A program made the translations under genes and the position numbers. The notes under the pieces are model-generated. The model searched no databases. It was not told where the DNA came from and saw nothing but the letters and a program-made list of their open reading frames with translations. From Bdellovibrionaceae bacterium UBA6502 (GTDB lineage: Bacteria; Bdellovibrionota; Bdellovibrionia; Bdellovibrionales; UBA840), in contig DJMA01000027.1 of the NCBI GenBank assembly GCA_002436415.1, positions 1 through 64,000 of the forward strand: a stretch of 64,000 nt of DNA. Direction: 5' to 3'. How positions within the stretch are numbered: position 1 is the first letter of the stretch; each line of letters starts with the position of its first letter. Below are positions 9,922 to 18,288 of this stretch, piece after piece.

Positions 9922-11754
9922 TTATTTAAAAGTCGTCTCTGTGGTTAGGCCGTTAAAAATTGTAAAGTCACCAACTACAATTCCAATAGGTGTCCATTTA
10001 GCTGTACTGTTTTCAAAGTGATTCCGATGAAGACCAATTCCTTCTTGTAAAGGTATGAAAACTTCAGTTGGAAGAATTGGGTTTAGATATAATGAGAGTA
10101 AGACCACTGAAATTCCAGTACGTGTTTCGGCTAATCCCCAGATATACTTATGATTTGATCCCTCTACAACTTTAAAGTTCCTATATACAATCCGTTCATT
10201 AGAGTAGATCGTTTCAAATTTATTGGTTAGGGTATCTAAAAAATAAAAATGAGGTTCTTGCTCTGGAATGATAAAATGAAAGCGGTCATCTATGTTTTCA
10301 AGCTTAAATCTTGATTTGTGTAGCTCGTATTGTGTTTGGCTTATCAAGTCTAAAGACTTTCTGCTGTCACTAATCTTATAGTAATAGAGGCTTCCCTCAT
10401 GGACTCGAGCCAGATAGGGATAATTCAACTTAAATGTCCCTTTTGGAAGACTAATTTTTTTACCAGACCGATTGAAGTCATAAGCGATCCACCGGCCGGA
10501 TTTGTTTTTTCCAACTAGAAATGAATTTGAAAATTGTATATCACCAAGGAAAGGCAGTTCTTTTTTTTGCTTCAATGATCCATTTTTGTCGCGTTTGTGC
10601 CAAGTTAATTTTTCGTCTATATAGACCACAGAGGAAGAAACTTCTTCTTTGGATGTGAGGAAGTTATCATTGTCTATTTTGATAAGATAGTTTACTTCAA
10701 TGCCGGGTTTAATTTGTAGTACATCGGTTTGGTTTTTGCCTTCTTGCTCATGATAAATTTCCACTTCTGTTTCGTTATTTCGAAGGAATGCTTTCGTGGT
10801 GTTAAATGTCTCTATTTGTCTGCTTAGGCCAAAGACTTCTGTGAACTTTCTTGAACCATGATCATTTACTTCATATTGGTAAAAGCTATTGGAGTCATTT
10901 GAATTTGGCGAATATATCATATACTTTGATTTTCCAATTTTTTCTATTCTTTGATGGGAACTACCTTCAAGAGGGGTAGCTACATTTTCAAAAACAGGAA
11001 GTCCATTTTCAATACGTAGGACTTTAAAACTGTCTTTTGTTCTATCTACAAAATGAATGGCTTGATCATCGATGCGAATAATCTCCCCTAGAAAAGTATT
11101 TTGGATCTTCGAGTTTTCAAAGTAATAAATTTTTGCATTAAAAGAATCAGTTGAGATTAAAACAAAATCATTCCATTCTTTTATTCGACCAAGTTTAGGA
11201 TCAAATTTAACTTCCGCACTGATTTGCTGGTCTTTACTTAAAAAATACCTTCCCACTTCTTGAGTTGTTATTTTCCATTGCCCGTTTGAGCTTTTCCAAA
11301 AATCGATTTCTTTGTTTAAGCTGGAGAATTTATTATTAAAAAACAACATCTTAGACATAGGCGTAGTTTCTTTATTACTGTAAACCTTGGGCCCCTCATT
11401 GCTTGTAGCTTTTTTTGTTACCAATGTCACAAAATGTCTATAGTTTCCATAATCACTTTCGTATTCCCGATAAAATTCTTGAAGTTTTCTGGAGAACTCC
11501 ACCCATAAAAACTCGTTCTTAGGAGCATTTTTCAGTTTTTTATAAGAGTTCACAAGAATTTCAAATTTTCTACTTTTTTCATCGATTTCTTTTTTTTGGG
11601 GAATATCCTTATTTGAAACTTTTGCGACGGCGTCTTGAATCTTACCTTTTACTGCGGAATACATACAATTCCATTGAATGGCTTCAACATTCTTTGGGAT
11701 TAGTTGAATTAGGCAGAAACATGCCGATAGGAGTATTTTTCCAAAAAGCTTCAT
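9922..11754 (-). CDS. Large secreted protein of unknown function, family member 4 of 4
   Basis: First gene of the second tandem pair. From the ATG at 11754 the product begins MKLFGKILLSACF and has a signal peptide cleaved after NVEA. The frame also opens 30 nt further upstream at a TTG (11784), but that would add a charged tail before the signal peptide, so I prefer the ATG. A cysteine follows the cleavage site (IQWNC). The helical segment with FSRKLQEFYREYESDYGNY matches FMGSLNRFQQDYVSDYPN of member 1. DFWKSSNGQW and RIKEWNDFVLI match the shared domain start. The C-terminus is the most divergent of the four. Function is unknown. Confidence 0.76.
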   Translation of the reverse strand: MKLFGKILLSACFCLIQLIPKNVEAIQWNCMYSAVKGKIQDAVAKVSNKDIPQKKEIDEKSRKFEILVNSYKKLKNAPKNEFLWVEFSRKLQEFYREYESDYGNYRHFVTLVTKKATSNEGPKVYSNKETTPMSKMLFFNNKFSSLNKEIDFWKSSNGQWKITTQEVGRYFLSKDQQISAEVKFDPKLGRIKEWNDFVLISTDSFNAKIYYFENSKIQNTFLGEIIRIDDQAIHFVDRTKDSFKVLRIENGLPVFENVATPLEGSSHQRIEKIGKSKYMIYSPNSNDSNSFYQYEVNDHGSRKFTEVFGLSRQIETFNTTKAFLRNNETEVEIYHEQEGKNQTDVLQIKPGIEVNYLIKIDNDNFLTSKEEVSSSVVYIDEKLTWHKRDKNGSLKQKKELPFLGDIQFSNSFLVGKNKSGRWIAYDFNRSGKKISLPKGTFKLNYPYLARVHEGSLYYYKISDSRKSLDLISQTQYELHKSRFKLENIDDRFHFIIPEQEPHFYFLDTLTNKFETIYSNERIVYRNFKVVEGSNHKYIWGLAETRTGISVVLLSLYLNPILPTEVFIPLQEGIGLHRNHFENSTAKWTPIGIVVGDFTIFNGLTTETTFK

Positions 11755-11784
11755 AGATGCTTTGATTCTAACATTTTCAATCAA

Positions 11785-12043
11785 GCTTTAAGAATTTAGT
11801 AAGTCAAAATGTAAATATACTAAGGTTGTAAAAAGAGTAGCAGGTTTAACGTTAAGGGGCTGCAATGAGTAGCTAAATATAATGCCTGGTCAGGTTAAAT
11901 TTTGACTTTTAGGCAGTTTGAATGCCTTGCTTAGCAAGCTAAAAATAGGCCCAGTTTCACAATGCTGAAGAATTTTATAGTAATTGGAGCATTCGCTTAA
12001 GGTTTGACATTATTTTATAGCTGACTTGTTTTGTAAAAAAGAA
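11785..12043. other. Intergenic stretch upstream of the secreted-protein pair
   Basis: AT-rich region between two leftward genes. It must contain the promoter for the 11754-8068 pair, but I cannot pick one convincingly. It holds GCCTGGTCAGG at 11884-11894, an 11-mer also found at 15269 before another secreted-protein gene. No ORF with a ribosome binding site is seen. Confidence 0.45.
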
Positions 12044-12069
12044 AAGCCTGTCTAAAAAATGACAGGCTT
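12044..12069 (-). terminator. Rho-independent terminator after pssA
   Basis: Perfect 9-bp arms AAGCCTGTC and GACAGGCTT enclose an 8-nt loop, with a T-rich tract after the hairpin on the minus strand. It lies 18 nt beyond the pssA stop codon. Confidence 0.85.
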
Positions 12070-12086
12070 ACAAAAGGCATTTTAAA

Positions 12087-13031
12087 TTAGTGGGTGAAAT
12101 CTTTTTTATCAGAGGCCTTTTTATCGGACTTATCTTCCTTGTCCTCTTCCTCGTCTTCGATAAAATCTTCCTCATTTAAGTAGACTTCACCGGTTTCATC
12201 ATCAAGATATTCGTCAACATCATCATCGTCATCGGAAGGGGAGTGGTATGGGTTTTTCTTTGGCTGCTTACCAATGCGCAAAATTCCAAAAATGGCTCCT
12301 AAGCTTGCATAGGTTAGAAAAAGCATAAACAGCATAACCTCTGGGCGATAAGCTACAATCAAAACAATCAGAAGCCCCAAAACCATTGTTCGGAAAGGCT
12401 TTGCTTTTCTTAGATCTAAGTCTTTGAAGGATCTGTAAGAAAAATTACTTACCATTACAAAACCAAGCAGAAAACTCATGAAAAGAATCAATAAGTTTCC
12501 TTGAGGGTCCCAGCCTAAATCATCGAAGGCCAAGACACTACTGGCGGCAATACCGGCAGCCATAGGAATTGGTAGGCCCGAAAAATTCACGTTACTTTCA
12601 TGGCCAATCTGAACATTAAATCTTGCTAACCTTAGGGCTCCACAGGCGATATAGAAAAAGCAAAGAAGGTAGCCAATTCTACCAAATGGTTGCAAAGCCC
12701 AGTAGTACATCATTAAACCGGGAGCCACTCCAAAGCTTACAAGATCACAAAGAGAATCATATTCAGCACCAAACTTACTAGTGGTAGAAGTCATTCTAGC
12801 GACACGACCATCCAGTAAGTCAAATACTGCAGCAGCTACAATTGCGTAACTGGCCATAATGTAATCCCCTTGGATGGATTTTAAAATGGACATAAAACCA
12901 AAAAACATATTTCCCGTTGTAATTAGGTTGGGTAATACATAAATGGTCGTACCCATTTGCTCTCTCAAGTCGGCTGCTTTTTGACGAGCTTTAGTTCTAG
13001 TTTTTGGAAATATTTTTTTCTTCTTTTTCAT
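12087..13031 (-). CDS. pssA: CDP-diacylglycerol-serine O-phosphatidyltransferase (phosphatidylserine synthase)
   Basis: Integral membrane enzyme that makes phosphatidylserine from CDP-diacylglycerol and serine, the precursor of phosphatidylethanolamine. The CDP-alcohol phosphatidyltransferase signature is visible in DLLDGRVARMTSTTSKFG and the following EYDSLCDLVSFG, with all the expected Asp/Gly/Arg positions. Several membrane helices follow. The first 30 residues are strongly basic. The last 60 residues are an extremely acidic tail with runs such as DDDDDVDEYLDDE, absent from ordinary PssA, so the protein has opposite charge at its two cytosolic ends. It follows the SEC59-like kinase gene by 32 nt and both probably form one phospholipid operon. 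PssA is favoured over PgsA by the N-terminal LPNLITTGNMFFGF segment. Confidence 0.92.
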   Translation of the reverse strand: MKKKKKIFPKTRTKARQKAADLREQMGTTIYVLPNLITTGNMFFGFMSILKSIQGDYIMASYAIVAAAVFDLLDGRVARMTSTTSKFGAEYDSLCDLVSFGVAPGLMMYYWALQPFGRIGYLLCFFYIACGALRLARFNVQIGHESNVNFSGLPIPMAAGIAASSVLAFDDLGWDPQGNLLILFMSFLLGFVMVSNFSYRSFKDLDLRKAKPFRTMVLGLLIVLIVAYRPEVMLFMLFLTYASLGAIFGILRIGKQPKKNPYHSPSDDDDDVDEYLDDETGEVYLNEEDFIEDEEEDKEDKSDKKASDKKDFTH

Positions 13032-13063
13032 AGGATTTCCCTTGATATGTAGTCGGTGTCAGA

Positions 13064-13720
13064 TCAGCTGAATCCACCAAACAATAAAAACAAAATGTAC
13101 AACATGGCGGCGGCTAAAATTGGAAATGAAAAATTATCATCCATTTTTCCCACAGGGATTAACTCACTAATTGCTCCAATTAAACCACTAAGAATTGAGA
13201 CTAGCACGATCCGTTCTAACATTAAACCTTTACTATAGTAGAATAGTCCTGCGACAATAGTACAGATGGCAAAGCCAGCCATTGTGCCTTGTAGGCTTTT
13301 GTTTCCTAAAATTTTATCCTTACCGTACAACACACCCACAATAGAACTAATCGGGTCACCAAAAGCCAACATGCCTACGGCAAGAGTTGCAACTTCTCTT
13401 GGAAAAATTAATATAACCGTTGTCACTCCAAGCATTAGGTGTGTGGTAGCACTCCAACTGTTCATCTCGTTTTCGCGCATTACTCGGCGAAAAGTTCTGT
13501 GAGCAACATCACTAAAAAATTTAGTTTTCAAACGAAGAAAATCAAAAATCAAAATTGCAGCTGTCATAACAAATGAAAGCTGAATTGCATTTTGATAGGA
13601 CAAATTATGATAAACGACTAATATGGAAATGATCCCCAGATTATGGAAGATCTTCCTTGAGATATGTAAATCAGATCGTTCTTTGACTGGTCGAATGTGT
13701 TTGTCGTGAATTTCGGCCAT
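13064..13720 (-). CDS. SEC59/dolichol-kinase-like membrane lipid kinase
   Basis: About 218 residues with six or so membrane segments. The conserved signatures are ISRKIFHN near the start and FGDPISSIVGVLYGK with GNKSLQGTMAGF, which match the CTP-dependent dolichol/phytol kinase and phosphatidate cytidylyltransferase-like family. In bacteria the substrate (polyprenol, diacylglycerol or other) is usually unassigned. Its position directly upstream of pssA suggests lipid or phospholipid metabolism. A TTG at 13723 immediately precedes the chosen ATG; a GGAGGG motif upstream serves either. Confidence 0.8.
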   Translation of the reverse strand: MAEIHDKHIRPVKERSDLHISRKIFHNLGIISILVVYHNLSYQNAIQLSFVMTAAILIFDFLRLKTKFFSDVAHRTFRRVMRENEMNSWSATTHLMLGVTTVILIFPREVATLAVGMLAFGDPISSIVGVLYGKDKILGNKSLQGTMAGFAICTIVAGLFYYSKGLMLERIVLVSILSGLIGAISELIPVGKMDDNFSFPILAAAMLYILFLLFGGFS

Positions 13721-13784
13721 CAAACGCCACCCTCCTGAGCTGGTTTTTGAAACTAAAAAGAAAGCTATCGGAAAAACGGTCGAT

Positions 13785-13812
13785 TTGTCACCAAAAACGA
13801 AGCCTGTATAAA
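13785..13812 (+). promoter_or_regulatory. Candidate promoter far upstream of the 14074 gene
   Basis: TTGTCA, a 16-nt spacer and TATAAA (extended by TG) form a good sigma-70-like promoter. It lies about 260 bp before the next rightward gene, implying either a long leader or a small unannotated transcript. Between 13820 and 14060 I see only ORFs of 8-21 codons and no clear hairpin. The rest of the 13724-14073 interval holds nothing else I can support. Confidence 0.45.
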
Positions 13813-14073
13813 TGAAGGATATAGGTTTTAAGCTTAAACTATATACAACGAGCTAGTTTTGCTTAGCCTCAAGGCGAAAACACATTGTTTTTAGCCTAGA
13901 ATTTACGCGAAATGTTAAGTTTTAGTTCCTGCTTTTTTCCCTCAGGCATTTATGTATTTTCAGCTATAGGAGGATGAAATTTATCTCTCTTTTGCCCTAA
14001 AATGTCAGTTAGACAAAATACCTTGAGTTTAATGTTCTCAACTCCTTACTAAAGGCTTTAGAAAGGATATATT

Positions 14074-15093
14074 TTGGTATATAAATTGCTCCCACTAAAA
14101 AGGATGAAAAATTTAATGAAACTGCTTTTAATTATCAGTCTATCTTTTGCTGTAAACCTGAGTCTTTTTGCGCAAGAGGGAGAGGACCTATTTTATGAGG
14201 ATTATTCAACTGAAAGAGAGGAAGATCTACGAGGAGTTCTAGCGGAATTGGATGAGCTGATAATTTTAAAAGCTTCTAATAAAAAAGAGAAATACCTACA
14301 AAAATTAGACGATCTTGCAGAGGATTTTAACTTTAGAGCCATAGATTATTCCGAACGGGAGACGATTGAAAGAGAAGTTTACGAAATCATGAAACGTCTA
14401 CGTATTTTAAAAGAGCCGGTTTTAGAAGAGAACTTTTTGAGTATAGTCCTTTATAGTTATAAATCTAAAAACAAATATTTTTTACCGATTACTCTGCATA
14501 AAGCCTTACATTTTATTTTGGTAGAAAGACAAGCTGATGGGAATTATGAGATTCTTTCTAAAACCGAGGCAGTCACCAACCTTTTCAAAAACTTCTCTGA
14601 TATTCCAGGAGCTGAGCTTATTTTAGAAAAGAGTTTAGGGCAGATGAGAAAAGACATTTATGAATTGAATGTGGTTCAACGAATTACGGAGCTTTCTCTA
14701 GCCGCTAACTATCAAAATACTGCCACGGCAAATTTTTTGATGGCGAGACTTTTACATATAAATGAGAAGTTTTATTCCTCAAGAGTGCGCGATGATTTTT
14801 TAGAGTCAATTGCTAGGTTGATGCCCTATACACCTGAAAATCGTGAGATATTAAAATTGTTTTTTAGCCAACTACAAGCAAGGTTTCGCCCTAGTGAACT
14901 TAAGAAAGACACCTGGCATTTTCAAAACAAAGAATGGACCAAGGCTGAAAGCGCTTTCTTGATCAATTGGCGCGAAGCTCATAGGCTTGAGAAAACAAGT
15001 AATAAGATACCTTGGAGCGATTTTATTGAAAGTTTTGAGACTCATCGAGCCAATAGCCTTAGTGAATTTTCTTGTAAGAAAAGCGCTGGCTAA
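14074..15093 (+). CDS. Secreted protein of unknown function
   Basis: The 339-residue product has a signal peptide (hydrophobic segment LLLIISLSFAVNLSLFAQ). The mature part is charged, helix-rich and tandem-helical, resembling an all-alpha repeat scaffold, with no catalytic motif or cysteine cluster. The frame opens at a TTG (14074) with AAAGGA 7 nt upstream. ATGs at 14104 and 14116 would give a more conventional signal peptide, so the start could be either. It is followed by about 200 bp without a gene and then by another secreted-protein gene. Confidence 0.65.
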   Translation: MVYKLLPLKRMKNLMKLLLIISLSFAVNLSLFAQEGEDLFYEDYSTEREEDLRGVLAELDELIILKASNKKEKYLQKLDDLAEDFNFRAIDYSERETIEREVYEIMKRLRILKEPVLEENFLSIVLYSYKSKNKYFLPITLHKALHFILVERQADGNYEILSKTEAVTNLFKNFSDIPGAELILEKSLGQMRKDIYELNVVQRITELSLAANYQNTATANFLMARLLHINEKFYSSRVRDDFLESIARLMPYTPENREILKLFFSQLQARFRPSELKKDTWHFQNKEWTKAESAFLINWREAHRLEKTSNKIPWSDFIESFETHRANSLSEFSCKKSAG

Positions 15094-15300
15094 AGTCTGC
15101 TGAGGGTACCAAATTTTACCGAAGTATTTTTTTGGGATCTAAATATAAAATCCCTTTGTTTTTTGTCTAGATCCATTGGCGAAAAGCTTGCCATTCTATG
15201 CCCATATTGGACATCTTAGTATAAAACTTATAACGATTTTTTCTCAGAGTGCATTAGCTTGGTTTTGAGCCTGGTCAGGCATTTGCTACTGCAATAGAAG

Positions 15301-16101
15301 ATGAAAAGCATCTTGTTTTTAATTTTCATTTTAGGAAACTTCTCTCAGCTACAAGCAGGGAGTCGCAGTCATTGGGGCTATGTGGATGCCAATCATGAAA
15401 GTCTTGCGGAGAGCCAAATTTTAGAATTTGATTTTATGGGCCCTCCCGAGGAGCAAGAAGAAAGCTTCATCAATGAAGAATTGGTTGAGGAATTGCGATC
15501 GAGATATCAAAATGAATTTGGCTATACAGACGCTCAACGTGGATTAAATTATATGGAGTATTTCTTCCAGTCGAACCAACAAAACGTAGGAAATATTAAA
15601 GAAGCCGAACTCTACTTAGAGAAGCAACAAGATTTTGCTAACTTTACCATGAGCCGACTAGGGGAGAGGGCTTTGGATAAAATTTTAATGGAAAACAATA
15701 CTTTGCGACCAGCCTATGAGGTGAAGCAAAGGGTAACTCGTTTTCAAATTAAACCGCAGGAGAAAACTGAAATTAGCGGAGATTATAATTTATCAGGAAA
15801 TATCCTAAAATTTTGGGTTAAACACCCTAGATATAAAATTCAAGTGAGTACAAAATTTAAGTCAGGACGTTTGGGGCCCACTCCTCGTGAAGAGCTTTAT
15901 TATGAAGCCGGCGCTAAATTGACAAAGAGACTGGATTTCAGACTGTATTACCAAGAGGTTGCGGAAATTACAGATCTAGTATTTCACCAACAATTTAGTC
16001 CTAGAATGAGTATGACTTGGCAAAATCAGTGGCAGCAAAAAGAAAGGGTGGATGGAGAAGTGTTTCAAAACACTTATCTAGGATTTTCTTATGTGTTTTA
16101 G
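15301..16101 (+). CDS. Secreted, possibly outer-membrane-associated protein
   Basis: The 266-residue protein has a classic signal peptide (MKSILFLIFILGNFSQLQAG). The N-terminal half is acidic and helical. The last 110 residues show alternating strands (ISGDYNLSGNILKFWV, KIQVSTKFKSGRLGP, RLDFRLYYQEV) ending in YLGFSYVF with a C-terminal phenylalanine, as in small barrel or barrel-edge proteins. No family is recognised. It meets the next gene tail-to-tail with a 4-nt overlap. Upstream at 15269-15280 lies GCCTGGTCAGGC, 20 nt before the start, and the ribosome binding site is weak. Confidence 0.65.
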   Translation: MKSILFLIFILGNFSQLQAGSRSHWGYVDANHESLAESQILEFDFMGPPEEQEESFINEELVEELRSRYQNEFGYTDAQRGLNYMEYFFQSNQQNVGNIKEAELYLEKQQDFANFTMSRLGERALDKILMENNTLRPAYEVKQRVTRFQIKPQEKTEISGDYNLSGNILKFWVKHPRYKIQVSTKFKSGRLGPTPREELYYEAGAKLTKRLDFRLYYQEVAEITDLVFHQQFSPRMSMTWQNQWQQKERVDGEVFQNTYLGFSYVF

Positions 16102-16562
16102 GTTCGCTCAATGCTGAACTCTCGAATTTCTGTCTTTCCTTCGAGGTTGGTCCACTGAAGCTCAATTTTGTTTAAACCATTTCGTAGTTTTAGAAAATCT
16201 GTACTCAGTTTGTTACTTGGCAATTCAAAAACAATGGCTTGTGAGCCTGTACGATGGTTAATGATTTTGTGATCTAACTTAGAGGCATTTAAGCAATCTT
16301 TGATTTCAAGGCGAATGTATTCTGCCTGTGTGTCTAATTTCTCTGAATTACAGTCCAATTGGTAAACGATCATCTCTTGAAACTTTTCGATACTGGTCTT
16401 TTCATTTTGTTTTGGTTGAATGGAAGCGATGCTTCTAGTTTCATAAGACTCAGAAAGCTTATAGGTGTTTGCAGGCTTCTGCAAAGACCAAAAAACAGCT
16501 CCTAATAGGGCAATGTTCGTCAGTAAAATTTTTTGATTTAAATTTATCTTAAAGCTTTTCAT
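16098..16562 (-). CDS. Membrane-anchored protein of unknown function
   Basis: 154 residues with a single N-terminal membrane segment (ILLTNIALLGAVFWSLQ) after a short basic leader, and a periplasmic region of about 115 residues with two cysteines (QLDCNSE, IKDCLNA) that could form a disulfide. No known domain is recognised. The gene is monocistronic, convergent with the preceding gene. Its 5' side carries the nested inverted repeats and a 13-mer shared with the TIGR02147 gene start. Confidence 0.6.
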   Translation of the reverse strand: MKSFKINLNQKILLTNIALLGAVFWSLQKPANTYKLSESYETRSIASIQPKQNEKTSIEKFQEMIVYQLDCNSEKLDTQAEYIRLEIKDCLNASKLDHKIINHRTGSQAIVFELPSNKLSTDFLKLRNGLNKIELQWTNLEGKTEIREFSIERT

Positions 16563-16567
16563 CCCCA

Positions 16568-16618
16568 GACCTTGGTCTAGCGATGACTAGACCTACATAA
16601 TAATATCGGTCCAAGGTC
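16568..16618. promoter_or_regulatory. Nested inverted repeats upstream of the 16562 gene
   Basis: Two pairs of arms are nested: GACCTTGG (16568-16575) with CCAAGGTC (16611-16618), and inside it GGTCTAG (16574-16580) with CTAGACC (16587-16593) around a 6-nt loop. The inner hairpin lies about 12 nt before the start codon of the leftward gene and could fold in its leader RNA or act as an operator. There is no T-run, so it is not a standard terminator. Confidence 0.5.
16598..16610. repeat. 13-bp repeat shared with the TIGR02147 gene start
   Basis: TAATAATATCGGT occurs here, 36 bp before the start of the leftward 16562 gene, and again at 18157-18169, six bases before the start codon of the TIGR02147 regulator. 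The first ten bases recur at 18221-18230. It may be a binding site of that regulator, but AT-rich chance matches cannot be excluded. Confidence 0.4.
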
Positions 16619-16643
16619 GAGAAACTTTAGAAGATAGAAAAAG

Positions 16644-16669
16644 AAAAGGAGCCTATAAAGGCTCCTTTT
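16644..16669 (-). terminator. Symmetrical rho-independent terminator
   Basis: Perfect 10-bp arms AAAAGGAGCC and GGCTCCTTTT enclose a 6-nt loop. It lies 27 nt beyond the stop codon of the 16696 gene and, being symmetrical with T-rich ends, could terminate on both strands. Confidence 0.88.
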
Positions 16670-16695
16670 GTATCAGGAAAAGCAAAAAATATGTT

Positions 16696-17205
16696 CTAGC
16701 GAGTGCTTTCGCGAACAAACTTACTAATGTAGTAACGAATTAAAAATTCTAGATTGATGGCTTGCTTCTTATAAGTCCAGCGAACTTCACCAAACGGTCC
16801 CCAAGTAGCGATTAGCTCATCGTCTTCTTTTGCGTATGTATCTGTAGTATTTTGAGCCGCTTCTGTACCAGGAACAATGCTTACCCCTTGGTGACGAGGG
16901 CGGATACATATTTTTCCAGGCTCATCTAGTTCAAAAATTAGCTTATATCCATTACGGAAAAGCATAAAATCGGCTTGAGTGTTTGAAATTCCATATATTT
17001 TAATGCCACCAACAGCGCCACCCTTTAATTCATTAAAAGTAGCAGCAGCGTCAACAAACTCTTCTTTCACTTGATTCATAAAGCGAACGCTTTGAATGAT
17101 AAGCTCTTTATTAGGATCAAAGCCTGCAGAAAAATCCACCATACCTGATTCTTCGAGGTCTTGTTCAAATCGAACTAATTCTTTTAACCATCCTAACTCT
17201 GTCAT
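16696..17205 (-). CDS. Conserved cytoplasmic protein of unknown function
   Basis: 170 residues with no signal peptide and no membrane segment. The visible features are a long N-terminal helix (WLKELVRFEQDLEES), a GGAVGGIKIYGIS turn and several beta strands around ADFMLFRNGYKLIFELDEPG. It looks like a compact alpha/beta protein, but I recognise no family. The ATG at 17205 is preceded by GGAGG at 5-nt spacing, which decides against an in-frame codon at 17220. It lies downstream of the TIGR02147 regulator on the same strand (125 bp gap) and ends at a strong terminator. Confidence 0.68.
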   Translation of the reverse strand: MTELGWLKELVRFEQDLEESGMVDFSAGFDPNKELIIQSVRFMNQVKEEFVDAAATFNELKGGAVGGIKIYGISNTQADFMLFRNGYKLIFELDEPGKICIRPRHQGVSIVPGTEAAQNTTDTYAKEDDELIATWGPFGEVRWTYKKQAINLEFLIRYYISKFVRESTR

Positions 17206-17329
17206 TCTGCCTCCATGCAATTACCCTGTTCTATTACACACTTAGGGAAAATGCCTGTCAATAGGGCTAGTCGCAAGACCGTCCTTAAATCCAGTCCTAT
17301 GTTGCGTTGCAGGGGAATCTGGGGCCGTT

Positions 17330-18151
17330 TTATTTGGGTTTTGAGTAGATTGGAAACAAATCAATGCAGAGACATTGTAGACTTTCAGACTTGGATTCGG
17401 GAAGTTTTTTATAGAAATCATTAAGGCAGGAGCGTAGATTTTGTTTTAATTCTTCAAAATCACTAAGGGAACTAGTGCAAGGAACGGTAATTCTCATGCC
17501 ATCAGAGGATTGATTGTTACTAAGATCTTGTAGTGACTTTAGTCGCCAATTCATATGGATATATTTTGCAAGGGGAGAGTCTTTGTCGAGGTGAATCCGT
17601 TTTGGTCCCACTTCTAAACCATTTTCAGTTCTTAGCACTAGGTTTTTTTCAATTAAAAAAGCTAGCTTGCTACGAACGCTGTCGGCTTCAAGCTCTAGTA
17701 TGTTTGCAATTTGCTCGGCATTGTTTATCTCTTTAATATCACAAAGCAGTCGTATACCAGAATATACCCAATCAGAGTAAAATCTCGTTTTGGTTTCTTC
17801 ATCAAGAACATCATCTTGGGGGAGTCGATTTATGAGTTCCTTAGCTTCTTGTTTATTGATCTTCATTTCTTCGGCAAGATGACTTTTATAGTTATGATTG
17901 CTAGCAAGTTGGTATTGGAGCATTAATTGAAAGTACTTAGTTTCGGCTGGAGTGAGCTCAAGGAGTTTTGCTAAAAAATAGGATTGTTCATTGTTTAGAT
18001 TTCTGTCGCCCTGAAATATCTGGCTTATTTGGACATTGCTTAATTGCAGGTGACGAGCGAAGCGACTCCATTGTCCACGGCCACTTTTAGCTTGTTGTTT
18101 TACCCAATCCTTCACAAATTTCTTATAATCTGAGTAATCATAAATATCCAT
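17330..18151 (-). CDS. TIGR02147-family transcriptional regulator
   Basis: 273 residues. The N-terminal DYKKFVKDWVKQQAKSG and FARHLQLSNVQISQIFQGDRNL form a helix-turn-helix like those of XRE-type regulators. The central LELTPAETKYFQLMLQYQLAS and the C-terminal FEELKQNLRSCLNDFYKKL are the hallmarks of the TIGR02147 family, described from Bdellovibrio-like bacteria and Fibrobacteres. Members are DNA-binding proteins often placed next to surface or secreted protein genes. It is divergent from the lipoprotein gene at 18289. A direct repeat (TTAATAATATC) occurs twice in the divergent region, one copy right at its own start, suggesting autoregulation. Confidence 0.88.
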   Translation of the reverse strand: MDIYDYSDYKKFVKDWVKQQAKSGRGQWSRFARHLQLSNVQISQIFQGDRNLNNEQSYFLAKLLELTPAETKYFQLMLQYQLASNHNYKSHLAEEMKINKQEAKELINRLPQDDVLDEETKTRFYSDWVYSGIRLLCDIKEINNAEQIANILELEADSVRSKLAFLIEKNLVLRTENGLEVGPKRIHLDKDSPLAKYIHMNWRLKSLQDLSNNQSSDGMRITVPCTSSLSDFEELKQNLRSCLNDFYKKLPESKSESLQCLCIDLFPIYSKPK

Positions 18152-18155
18152 ATTG

Positions 18156-18230
18156 TTAATAATATCGGTTATTTATGGATAAACATTAAAAAAACAGAAA
18201 AAAACTATTAAAAATTTAATTAATAATATC
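18156..18230. repeat. Direct repeat TTAATAATATC x2 in a divergent promoter region
   Basis: The 11-mer occurs at 18156-18166 and 18220-18230, 64 bp apart (about six helical turns), between the TIGR02147 gene and the lipoprotein gene. The space between them is A/T-rich with A-tracts that could bend DNA. Candidate regulator sites for both divergent genes. Confidence 0.45.
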
Positions 18231-18288
18231 TTTTATAAAATGCCGCAAGGCGCTAAAACCACTGTGACTTCAATTCTAGGAGGTAAAG

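Noticed and set aside
185..11754. The four secreted paralogues as a transposon or phage-tail-fibre cassette
   Set aside because: No transposase, integrase, terminal repeats or phage genes are present; simple tandem duplication explains them.
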